Source: Desulfobacteraceae bacterium
GTDB lineage: Bacteria; Desulfobacterota; Desulfobacteria; Desulfobacterales; SURF-15
Direction: 5' to 3'
NCBI GenBank assembly: GCA_003599475.1
Contig: QZKK01000135.1
Location: forward strand, 1-14,176
Length of the DNA: 14,176 nt
In this document: positions 7,151-14,176 of the stretch, one piece after another
Layout of the letters: every line of letters starts with the position of its first letter
Position numbering within the stretch: the first letter of the stretch is position 1
The notes under the pieces: model-generated
The model's database searches: none
What the model was told of the DNA's origin: nothing
What the model saw: only the letters and a program-made list of their open reading frames with translations
Program-made: the position numbers and the translations under genes

Positions 7151-9445
7151 ATGGAAGCCATACAGCATGCCCTGAAAAACCTGGAAGAAAGCGCAAATGA
7201 TTGGGATCAGAGCACCCCCATCCCATATGCCCGGTTTCTGGACCGTCTGGCCGAAGACCCGGCCATTGTCATTCGAAACGTCTTTCAGGTATTCCATGAC
7301 ATGATCAAGACCTATGTGGGCGAAGGAGTGGATGAATATCCGGACGATCCGGAATCGATAAAGTATGTCTCCTATGACAGCAGCCGCCTGTTTATCGAAG
7401 GTTCCGATCATCCGTTTTTTGCAGATCGGTTGTTCTCCAACCGCCTGATCAACCATGCCGAGGCACTCCGGCAGGGCGCTCAGCAGAACAAAATCTATAT
7501 TTTCGAAGGCCCGCCGGGAAGCGGCAAGAGCACCTTCCTGAATAATCTCCTGAAGAAATTTGAAGAATACGCGAATACCGAGGCAGGATGCCGGTTCGAG
7601 ACGCTGTGGCGTTTGAACCGGAAAATCCTTGGACGGTTCAACGAGAATGCAACCCTTTCGGTATTTGAGAAGCTGCTCAAGCTTCAAAATGAGGCCTCCC
7701 GAGAACAGTTTGAAATCATGCAGGCAAAGAAGGCTCTCCTTTCAGCGGAAGACTGCGTCGAGGTCCCCTGCCCCAGCCATGACAACCCTATCCTGCTGAT
7801 ACCGAAGCAGCGCCGCAGGGCATTTCTGGATGAGCTTCTCGGCAACACTGAGTTCAAATGGAAGCTTTTCACGGAGAAGGAGTACGAGTGGGTCTTTCGA
7901 GATACCTGCTGCACCATCTGCTCATCGCTTTACGGCGCACTCCTGCGAACCCTGAAAAACCCTCTGATGGTGTTCGAGATGGTCTATGCCAAACCGTATG
8001 CCTTCAACAGGCGCCTCGGAGAAGGAATCAGCGTTTACAATCCCGGGGACAAGCCGGTTCGGAAGAGTGTTTTCACCAATGACATCCTTCAAGTTCGAAT
8101 CAATCAGCTCCTCAAAGACAGCAACCAGGTGCGCTATCTGTTCTCCCCCTATGCGAAGACAAACAACGGCATCTACGCCCTCATGGATATCAAAACGCAC
8201 AATACCGAGCGGCTCAACGAGCTACACAACATCATCAGCGAAAGCATCCATAAGGTGGAAGATATCGAAGAAAACGTAAATTCTCTTTTCCTGGCCCTGA
8301 TCAATCCGGAGGACAAGGACAGGATCAGGGACATCCAGTCTTTCTCGGATCGAATCGAATACATCAATATTCCGTATGTCATGGACCTCAATACGGAAGT
8401 CGAAATCTACCGCAATATTTTCGGCAAGCACATCGATGACAGCTTCCTGCCCAGAGTCCTCCATAACTTCGCCCGGGTCATCATCTCCTCCCGGCTGAAT
8501 CTCCGGTCGGAACCGCTGTTGAAGTGGATCGGTGATCCTGCAAAATACCTTATGTATTGCGATGAAAATCTGCATCTTCTCAAGATGGAAATCTACACGG
8601 GGCATATTCCCGACTGGTTGACCGAAGAAGACCGGAAAAGGTTTACCGCTAAACGGCGCCGGCGGATCATCTCCGAATCGGAGGCAGAGGGGATGAAAGG
8701 CATCTCCGGAAGAGATGCCATCAAGATCTTCAGCGAATTCTACTCCACCTACGGGAAACAGGACAATCTGATCACGATGTTGAATCTTTGCAGCTTCTTT
8801 ACGAAAACCAAAAAGAAACTGATGGATCTGATTCCTGCCGGATTTATGGATTCACTCCTTCGTATGTACGATTATACGATCCTTCAGGAGGTCAAGGAAT
8901 CGCTTTACTACTACAACGAAAAACGCATTTCCGAAGATATCCAGAACTATCTGTTTGCCATCAACTTCGAGCCGGGATCGACTGAAACTTGCAGCTACAC
9001 GGGAGAGAAGCTGGAGATTTCAGAAACCTACCTCGAAGGGGTCGAAACGAGGATCCTGGGGGCCAGGAATGAAAAGAACCATCGCCTCTTGTTCCGGAAA
9101 GACCTTCAAAGAGAATACACCGCAAAGACCCTCACCCAGGAGATTCTGGTCGAGGGGAAACCGATTACCGAGACGCGCATCTTCGGCACGCTGCATGAAC
9201 GGTATGTATACAATCTGAAGGAAAACGTGCTCGATCCATTTCTGGAGAATGAAAACTTTCGCCAAGCCATCAAAGAATACGGCACCGATGTCTTTAAAGC
9301 ATTCGACAAGAAGATCCGAAGCGATGTGAGCAACCTGATCAAAAACCTCTGCGCAAAATACGGATATACGGAACCGGGGGCAAAGGAGGTCTGCGTCTAT
9401 GTCATCGATAACGATCTTCCCCGAAAGTTCAGACCGGCGAATTAA
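7151..9445 (+). CDS. Second, divergent PrkA-family AAA+ protein kinase
   Basis: This 764-residue protein starts at ATG 7151, 111 bases after spoVR, with GTGGA a few bases upstream. Its AAA+ core has Walker A GPPGSGKST (120-128), a Walker B-like GIYALMDIKTH (340-350) in which the usual PrkA Glu is Asp346, and an arginine-finger-like SDRIEYINIPYVM (399-411). Between them is the PrkA insert C-P-S-H-D-N-P-I-L-L-I-P (207-218) and then CCTIC (253-257), corresponding to the CPxHExPLxLIP region of B. subtilis PrkA and perhaps binding zinc. The C-terminus retains the kinase-domain pattern: CSYTGEKLE (compare DPxTGE), then LHERYVYNL and a KNLCAKYGYTEPGAKEV ending. It is about 100 residues longer than usual. 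Its place after spoVR suggests a shared operon with the first PrkA. Confidence 0.85.
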   Translation: MEAIQHALKNLEESANDWDQSTPIPYARFLDRLAEDPAIVIRNVFQVFHDMIKTYVGEGVDEYPDDPESIKYVSYDSSRLFIEGSDHPFFADRLFSNRLINHAEALRQGAQQNKIYIFEGPPGSGKSTFLNNLLKKFEEYANTEAGCRFETLWRLNRKILGRFNENATLSVFEKLLKLQNEASREQFEIMQAKKALLSAEDCVEVPCPSHDNPILLIPKQRRRAFLDELLGNTEFKWKLFTEKEYEWVFRDTCCTICSSLYGALLRTLKNPLMVFEMVYAKPYAFNRRLGEGISVYNPGDKPVRKSVFTNDILQVRINQLLKDSNQVRYLFSPYAKTNNGIYALMDIKTHNTERLNELHNIISESIHKVEDIEENVNSLFLALINPEDKDRIRDIQSFSDRIEYINIPYVMDLNTEVEIYRNIFGKHIDDSFLPRVLHNFARVIISSRLNLRSEPLLKWIGDPAKYLMYCDENLHLLKMEIYTGHIPDWLTEEDRKRFTAKRRRRIISESEAEGMKGISGRDAIKIFSEFYSTYGKQDNLITMLNLCSFFTKTKKKLMDLIPAGFMDSLLRMYDYTILQEVKESLYYYNEKRISEDIQNYLFAINFEPGSTETCSYTGEKLEISETYLEGVETRILGARNEKNHRLLFRKDLQREYTAKTLTQEILVEGKPITETRIFGTLHERYVYNLKENVLDPFLENENFRQAIKEYGTDVFKAFDKKIRSDVSNLIKNLCAKYGYTEPGAKEVCVYVIDNDLPRKFRPAN

Positions 9446-9589
9446 GGGAAGATTGCGCTTTTGTTGGTTTTTGTCCATCCTTTCAGAACCGGTGAACGGT
9501 TACAAATACGGCAATCATCAATCGGCAAGCGAGTTTCTCAGGAATCATAGATTAAGAGCTTCCCCATGCATAGACAAGATCGCAATCAC

Positions 9590-10021
9590 TTACGATAAGT
9601 GTATTGCATATCGGAGGTCCTTCCCTTCAGAATGAAGCACATGTTTGTAGAAGTCACAGATTTTGCACGAGGGGATCTTTTTAGCAAATTCGCCCTGCAC
9701 CGTGCCTCCGCATAATGTTCCTACCAGTCCCCAGCAGACCCGCCCGCCATTTCTGCCGCCGTTTATACCATCGTATTCATCCAATTCTGCGGCCGGGCAT
9801 ACACCAAGTTGTTGCGCATTTGAGCCGCTGGGTTCCCGGCCACACTTTTTGAATTCCCAACAATTCATCCGTCCACGGGCTACGTGACGCCTGAGAATTG
9901 AGTCCGGGTCGGAACTGTTCTGCTCAAGGCGAAGAATTCGAACCTTAAAGTCAGAATTTGTTTTCTTGAGTGCGAGAATTTCCTTTTCCATTTTGGTGAT
10001 TTTCTGCTTTAAATCGTCCAT
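9590..10021 (-). CDS. Coiled-coil plus cysteine-rich 'two-CW' domain protein
   Basis: This minus-strand gene of 143 residues converges on the second prkA. The start at 10021 is preferred because AAGGA sits 5 bases upstream; the frame extends 5' to an ATG at 10084 without a better site. Residues 1-36 (DDLKQKITKMEKEILALKK) form a coiled coil. The rest is the domain found in Desulfobacterota sensory proteins: MNCWEFKKCGRE (52-63), LGVCPAA, DGINGGRNGGRVCW, GTLCGG and SCKICDFY. Seven cysteines (54, 60, 75, 96, 104, 119, 122) suggest a metal or haem/redox site. In other proteins this domain is fused to PAS or signalling domains; here it stands alone. The ligand is unknown; a redox-sensing or adaptor role is inference. 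Confidence 0.85.
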   Translation of the reverse strand: MDDLKQKITKMEKEILALKKTNSDFKVRILRLEQNSSDPDSILRRHVARGRMNCWEFKKCGREPSGSNAQQLGVCPAAELDEYDGINGGRNGGRVCWGLVGTLCGGTVQGEFAKKIPSCKICDFYKHVLHSEGKDLRYAIHLS

Positions 10022-10354
10022 GATGATCCTTCCCTCTACAAAGCACCTTGGTGACGAGCACAACGCTTCCGATATAAGCTGCACAAATGCCTAATTCCGT
10101 TATCTTAATTCCTCTGGCGCAGTGTTGTTCATCCGAAATGAGTCAATAGCAGGGTTTGCATAATATTTTCCTATAATCGGCATTTATTTATTAAGATTTA
10201 GGGGATATTGAAAATGAAATATGATCTCTGTGGAATGTTGATGAACTGAAGATATTCAAACAGGTAGGAGCATGTTTTGAAATAATCCCTGCGCCTCTAT
10301 TTCGTTACATCGTGCAGCTGGATTTCTGCATGTTATGTGGAGTCGGGAAAAAAA
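10022..10354. other. Gene-poor AT-rich stretch upstream of the two-CW gene
   Basis: No coding region is supported here on either strand. The part around 10150-10210 is AT-rich (TAATATTTTCCTATAAT) and should contain the promoter of the minus-strand two-CW gene, but no properly spaced -35/-10 pair is convincing. The stretch ends where the transposase-like reading frame stops resembling its family. Confidence 0.4.
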
Positions 10355-10438
10355 CGACAAACGGCGCGCACTCCATCCAGAATAGGCTTCCTCAAACCGC
10401 ATCTTCCGAGTCTCCTGTAGCCATTGCGTCCGATTCAT
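10355..10438 (-). pseudogene. Transposase N-terminal remnant (ISNCY-like)
   Basis: The minus-strand frame begins at 10438 with a good ribosome binding site (GGAGGTGA, 4 bases upstream). Its first 28 residues (MNRTQWLQETRKMRFEEAYS then GWSARRLS) match, from memory, the start of a transposase family whose next residues are normally TQEEAARLLGV followed by a helix-turn-helix. Here the similarity stops abruptly after about residue 28; the frame continues to 10256 with unrelated sequence, and the full transposase (over 400 residues) is absent. It is therefore a truncated remnant, probably left by deletion or decay. The family assignment rests on recognition of this N-terminus only. Confidence 0.55.
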
Positions 10439-10464
10439 CTGGTCACCTCCGAAGTGTCCTTCAT

Positions 10465-10509
10465 AAACCAGACAGATTTATGTGCTGCAAACCCGGACAG
10501 TTTATTTAT
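10465..10509. repeat. Short direct repeat next to the transposase remnant, possible element end
   Basis: AAACCAGACAGATTTAT (10465-10481) and AAACCCGGACAGTTTATTTAT (10489-10509) are imperfect direct copies 24 bases apart, upstream of the remnant transposase start. Such repeats are often found at the ends of insertion sequences as transposase binding sites, so this may be the surviving left end of the element. No opposite end or target duplication was found. Confidence 0.4.
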
Positions 10510-10743
10510 TGCTCTCACTATTCGGCGGTAACATTGACAAACCAAAGCCTTTTTGCCATACATTTCTTTCAAATGAGTTATCTGGGGGAGTGGGTGATTC
10601 AGATCTTTTTTCGGAGCAGACACGGCGCCTCTTTCCAACAATAATAAATTACCCCCCGCAAATGCAGTTATGCTTTTCGAATTGATGGATTAACTCAATT
10701 GTCACACGGAGCAGGGATCTTCAAGAACAACTGAGGAAGCATT
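10510..10743. other. Leader region of the large signalling gene
   Basis: No gene is supported here. A minus-strand frame (10641-10435) is open but has no family features and overlaps the putative insertion-sequence end. GAGGAA at 10733-10738 is a well-spaced ribosome binding site for the ATG at 10744. TTGACA at 10534-10539 is a perfect -35 hexamer, but the -10 candidate at 17-base spacing (CATACA) is poor. Confidence 0.4.
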
Positions 10744-13700
10744 ATGATCATTCCCAACTATGAAATCATCGAAAAGATTGCCGAAAGCCGGCAGGCTGTC
10801 ATTTACAAGGCGCGACATAAAAAAAATCCCGATCGGCTTCTGGCGTTAAAGATTCTGAAAGATATCTTTCTTTCCGAGCCCCAAAAATCACAGTTCAGAC
10901 AGAGAATCGAACACCTCAGGGTCTTGAACGATTCCCTTGTGATCACACCAATAGGCTTTGATGCCAAAGACGAAATCTGCTTTCTAACCCAGGAATATTT
11001 TGACGGAGTTCCGCTCGATAAGCTTCAAGAGGTTCAGGGTTCAAAGGTTCAAGGTTCAAAGGTTGGAACCCCTGAACGGGGAACCTTGCTTCTTAATGAT
11101 TTTTTCACCATTGCCTGCGGGGTGTCCCGGGCTCTCGTCAAGGTCCACGAAGCAGGAATCATTCACGGCGGCATCAAACCCCACAATATTCTCGTCGATC
11201 CCGCAACCCTCGATATCCGGTTAATCGATTTCATCAGTGCCGTGGATGTAAAAAATATGAGCCATTTCATTTACGACCGGTCTTTTGTAAAGGAGACCTT
11301 GTCTTACACCTCCCCCGAGCAGACCGGACGCATCAATCATAGAGTGGTTTTTTCTTCGGACCTCTATTCCCTGGGAGTGGTCTTTTATGAGATGCTTGCC
11401 GGCCGTCTCCCATTTTCATCCGACGATCCCCTGGAGCTGATCCATTCCCATCTTGCCGAAGAAGCACCCAAAGTTCATGAATTAAACCCAGAAATTCCTG
11501 CCGCCTTAAGCAGGATTATCGCCAAATTGATGCTAAAGGAGCCTGAAAAACGCTACCAGACCAGCAGCGGTCTGATTACCGACCTCATGCGGTGCCGGGA
11601 CGAATACTTAACCGCCGGCAGAATAAGCGATTTCCCCCTGGAAAGCAGGGGCTGCGCTCACAGGGCTTCCTTCATCTCCAGGATGGTCGGCCGCGACAAA
11701 GAAGCCCGGACCGTTCTTGGGGAATACGAAGAGGTTGCCAGAGGAGGATTCCGCTCGCTGTTCATCTCCGGGCTGCCCGGCATCGGAAAGACCCGCCTGA
11801 TCCAGGAGCTGCAAAAGCCGATCGTCAAAAACAGAGGCTATTTTACCTCGGGTAAATTCGACCTATACCAGAAAAACATCCCTTACAGCTCTCTCATCCA
11901 GGCGCTCAAGAATATGATGCAGACCTTTTTAACCGAAAGCGACAATCGGGTTGAGCTCTGGAAGAACCGAATATTGATGGCCGTAGGCAAAAACGGAAAG
12001 GTCCTGACCGATGTCATCCCGGAGCTTTCAGTCCTGATCGGCCCGCAGCCTGAGGTTCCACCGCTTCCGCCGGTCGAATCGCTGAACCGGTTTCATGATG
12101 TCTTCGACAAATTTCTGACCTGTCTTGCGAGCCGGGAGAACCCTCTGGTTTTGTTCATCGATGATCTTCAGTGGTGTGACACCGCCTCTTTCGACTTTCT
12201 GGCCAATATATTCGCCAATTACAAGGATCACCCGTACCTTTTCCTGCTTGGAGCATACCGCGATAACGAAGTGGACCCAAGCCATCCCCTATCCAAGCTC
12301 ATCGCCAATGCCGAAAAGAGCCGCCGTCCTCTGAAGGAAATCAGGCTCACCCCCCTAAAGCCCGAGCATTGCCATGAAATGGTGTCCTACATCCTCGATT
12401 CTTCCCTCCCGCAAACCGAGACGCTGTCGGATTTCATCAGCGCTCTGACCGAAGGCAATCCTCTCTTTGTGAGCGAGAGCCTGTTGTATCTCTACAATGA
12501 AAACCTTCTTTTTCTGGATGAAGACGGGCAATGGCGATGGGACCTCGACAAGATCCGTCAATCCCGCATGCCGAATACCGTAGTCGCTCTTTTCAGCGCG
12601 AAGATCCGGAAGCTTCCCCAGGGCCTGATCCGACTGCTCGAATATTGCGCCTGCATGGGAAATACCTTCGTTCCGGCCGAACTCTCATTTATCCGGGAAA
12701 TGACTCTTGTTGAGACATTCGAGATGCTGAAACCGGCCTTGGAACAGGGACTGCTCATGGAGAGCAGGGACCAGCTGCAATTCATCCACGACCGGGTTCA
12801 AGAGGCGGCATTATCCTTCGTATCGGCTGAAAGACGCCGCGAGATCCATCGGCAGATTGGAAGCCGCCTCATTGCCGCCGTCCCGGAGAGGGCCGATCTC
12901 GAGAAACTCGACAACCTGTTTACAATTGTTTCTCATCTCAACCTGGGTTCAGGGATTCAGAGTTCAGAGGTTCAGAGGTTCGGGGGTTCTGGTCAACCTT
13001 TGAACGGTGAACGGGGAACCTTTGAACCTTTGAACGGGGAACCCCGCACGGCAGCGTATTTCCTGTCAGACTTAAACTACCGTGCCGGGAACAAAGCCCT
13101 GGGCTCGCTTGCTACGGAGGCGGCAAACCAGTATTTCAATCTCAGCCGGGAGTTGCTTCCGGCTGACTGCTGGAAGACCGAACATTACGAGCGCACCTTC
13201 AGGATATTCCAGAAGGCGGCCAAGACGGAGCTGATGTGCGGAAATTACCAGAATTCCGAAAGGCTATTAAATGAATTGCTTCAACACGCCAAAACCGACT
13301 TGGACAAGGTGCAATGCCTGGCGGAACAGACCACTTCACTGTCTTCGGTGGGAAATTTCATCAAGGCCATCGAAACGGCCAACCGGGGTCTTGCCTATTT
13401 CGGCAAAGCCATTCCGGAGAGCCGGGAAGAAGTAGACAAGAAAAGGGAAGCGCTGGTTGCCGAAATCGCATCCAAGAAGATTGATGTGCGGGAGACGTTT
13501 CTCAACATGCCTTTCACTGCGGACAGGAAAAGCCAGGTGGAGCATGCTTTCTACAGCGAGCTTCTTGCCGACCTGTACCTTTCCGGACGAGTGCCCGAGT
13601 TTTATCTGGTAGCGGTGCAGGCGATCCTGCACTGCCTGTCGGCGGGAATGGATGAAGCCGTGATCTATGCATTCACCGGCATGGCGATTTACTTTGCCGA

Positions 13701-14176
13701 GCACGAAGAATTCGAGCAGTCGTTTGCTTACGAAGACCTTACCTATGACCTGGCTGCAAGACACCCCAATACCTTCGCCGCTACCAAGTGCATGACCGGC
13801 ACGGTTGTTACCCTGATGCATTCGAGAAGCCGCCCAAAAGACGTGGTAGATTATAGTTTAAAGGCAATCCAATGCGGGAAGAGCTGCGGAGACCTGAACA
13901 ATGCGGGCTATTCTTACGGTCCGCTGATGTGGAACCTCCAGGTGCAGGGCGCGGACCTGTCCGCTATCGAGGATTACATCCGGGAATGCCTTCAATTCTC
14001 CAATCGATACCACCTGGGAATTGCCACAGGGCTTGCCGAAGCGGTGCAGGCGGGCTGGATTGAGCCGATGAAAAAAGACTACGCGCCGCTGCCCATGGAA
14101 GAAAAATTGGCGCAATGGGAGCGTGACAACCACGTCGTTTCTTTGGGGAGCTACTATGTCCTCAGAGATCGGAAGA
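10744..14176 (+). CDS. Large signalling protein: degenerate Ser/Thr-kinase domain plus AAA/STAND ATPase (3' end outside window)
   Basis: The frame is open for 1144 codons from ATG 10744 (GAGGAA 5 bases upstream) to the window end. Residues about 1-290 are kinase-like: NYEIIEKIAESRQAVIYKA, Lys36 in LALKILK, HGGIKPHN (141-148) in place of HRDxKPxN, LIDFI (160-164) in place of DFG, then TSPEQTGR and DLYSLGVVFYEM. Next is an ATPase with Walker A GLPGIGKT (343-350), Walker B LFIDDLQWCD (470-479) and AYRDNE (504-509), then a helical/TPR-like region after FIHDRVQEAA (680-689). This order and the PEQTGR, GYFTSGKFD and GAYRDNEV signatures match the trifunctional Ser/Thr kinase / ATPase / sensor histidine kinase family, so GAF and histidine-kinase domains probably follow outside the window. 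Two palindromic repeats are inserted in frame (residues about 95-115 and 735-768). Confidence 0.88.
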   Translation, partial: MIIPNYEIIEKIAESRQAVIYKARHKKNPDRLLALKILKDIFLSEPQKSQFRQRIEHLRVLNDSLVITPIGFDAKDEICFLTQEYFDGVPLDKLQEVQGSKVQGSKVGTPERGTLLLNDFFTIACGVSRALVKVHEAGIIHGGIKPHNILVDPATLDIRLIDFISAVDVKNMSHFIYDRSFVKETLSYTSPEQTGRINHRVVFSSDLYSLGVVFYEMLAGRLPFSSDDPLELIHSHLAEEAPKVHELNPEIPAALSRIIAKLMLKEPEKRYQTSSGLITDLMRCRDEYLTAGRISDFPLESRGCAHRASFISRMVGRDKEARTVLGEYEEVARGGFRSLFISGLPGIGKTRLIQELQKPIVKNRGYFTSGKFDLYQKNIPYSSLIQALKNMMQTFLTESDNRVELWKNRILMAVGKNGKVLTDVIPELSVLIGPQPEVPPLPPVESLNRFHDVFDKFLTCLASRENPLVLFIDDLQWCDTASFDFLANIFANYKDHPYLFLLGAYRDNEVDPSHPLSKLIANAEKSRRPLKEIRLTPLKPEHCHEMVSYILDSSLPQTETLSDFISALTEGNPLFVSESLLYLYNENLLFLDEDGQWRWDLDKIRQSRMPNTVVALFSAKIRKLPQGLIRLLEYCACMGNTFVPAELSFIREMTLVETFEMLKPALEQGLLMESRDQLQFIHDRVQEAALSFVSAERRREIHRQIGSRLIAAVPERADLEKLDNLFTIVSHLNLGSGIQSSEVQRFGGSGQPLNGERGTFEPLNGEPRTAAYFLSDLNYRAGNKALGSLATEAANQYFNLSRELLPADCWKTEHYERTFRIFQKAAKTELMCGNYQNSERLLNELLQHAKTDLDKVQCLAEQTTSLSSVGNFIKAIETANRGLAYFGKAIPESREEVDKKREALVAEIASKKIDVRETFLNMPFTADRKSQVEHAFYSELLADLYLSGRVPEFYLVAVQAILHCLSAGMDEAVIYAFTGMAIYFAEHEEFEQSFAYEDLTYDLAARHPNTFAATKCMTGTVVTLMHSRSRPKDVVDYSLKAIQCGKSCGDLNNAGYSYGPLMWNLQVQGADLSAIEDYIRECLQFSNRYHLGIATGLAEAVQAGWIEPMKKDYAPLPMEEKLAQWERDNHVVSLGSYYVLRDRK
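11028..11090. repeat. In-frame palindromic repeat C (GGTTCAA type) inside the kinase-like domain
   Basis: Left side: serial GGTTCAG/GGTTCAA/AGGTTCAA units (11030-11065). Right side: complementary CCTGAACGGGGAACCTTG (11071-11088). CAAGGTTC (11050-11057) is the perfect reverse complement of 11081-11088. It is translated as QEVQGSKVQGSKVGTPERGT, between the hinge-like region (YFDGVPLDKL) and the next helix (LLNDFFTIACGV), at a place where relatives have a shorter linker. Confidence 0.75.
12945..13045. repeat. In-frame palindromic repeat D (GGTTCAA type) after the ATPase
   Basis: The left half (12945-12990) is a series of GGTTCAG/GAGTTCA/GAGGTTCG units, and the right half (12993-13045) of AACCTTTG/AACGGGG units, giving a degenerate inverted repeat of about 100 bases. 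TGAACGGGGAACC occurs twice here (ending at 13020 and 13043) and once in repeat C (11073-11085). It is read in frame as a Gly/Ser/Asn-rich linker between SHLNL and AAYFLSDLNYRAG, where relatives carry only about 10 residues. Confidence 0.75.

Noticed and set aside
9487..9501. AACCG GTGAA CGGTT hairpin after the second prkA as a terminator
   Set aside because: The stem is only 5 bp and no T-tract follows on either strand.
10534..10562. TTGACA followed by CATACA as a sigma-70 promoter for the large signalling gene
   Set aside because: The -35 is perfect but the -10 matches only 3 of 6 bases, and one hexamer is expected by chance in an AT-rich leader.
10435..10641. Minus-strand frame of 68 codons upstream of the transposase remnant
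   Set aside because: It has no family signature, lies over the putative insertion-sequence end and overlaps the start of the remnant transposase; more likely non-coding.

Overview
The window looks like chromosomal DNA of a Desulfobacterota (former Deltaproteobacteria) bacterium. This is inferred from protein families (the PrkA/DUF444/SpoVR cluster, a two-CW cysteine-rich protein, a trifunctional kinase/ATPase/histidine-kinase relative), an oxidase cluster in an otherwise anaerobe-like gene set, and heptad-periodic palindromic repeats between genes. No rRNA or other taxonomic marker is present, so the assignment is tentative.

Region 1 (1-1743, + strand) is the 3' end of a haem-copper oxidase / cytochrome c cluster. 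It holds the C-terminus of a cytochrome c domain cut by the window edge, a CcoS-like assembly protein with an extra membrane helix, a small protein resembling the N-terminal membrane domain of CcoP/FixP, a 75-aa single-span membrane protein, and a membrane-anchored monohaem cytochrome c. The last four are packed with overlaps or gaps of a few bases and look like one operon. Bases 1744-2054 hold no gene I can support.

Region 2 (2055-9445, + strand) is the most interesting block: PrkA-type AAA+ protein kinase, DUF444 (YeaH/YhbH) MIDAS-containing protein, SpoVR, and a second, very divergent PrkA-type protein. The trio PrkA-DUF444-SpoVR is a widely conserved but poorly understood stress/starvation module. 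Here a second PrkA paralogue, with a Cys/His-rich insert and an altered Walker B, is attached, which suggests a four-component version with two non-equivalent ATPases.

Region 3 (9446-10743) is sparse. It contains a convergent minus-strand gene for a coiled-coil plus cysteine-rich 'two-CW' protein, then an N-terminal remnant of an insertion-sequence transposase with possible element-end repeats.

Region 4 (10744-14176, + strand, running off the window) is a very large signalling protein. An N-terminal Ser/Thr-kinase-like domain with degraded catalytic motifs is followed by an AAA/STAND-type ATPase and a long helical region. Relatives end in GAF and histidine-kinase domains, which would lie beyond the window.

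Four palindromic repeats with roughly 7-8 base internal periodicity lie in the window: two between genes (268-414, 5286-5342) and two inside the coding sequence of the large signalling gene, where they are read in frame without a stop (about 11028-11090 and 12945-13045). In-frame palindromic repeat invasion of a signalling gene is the second main observation here.
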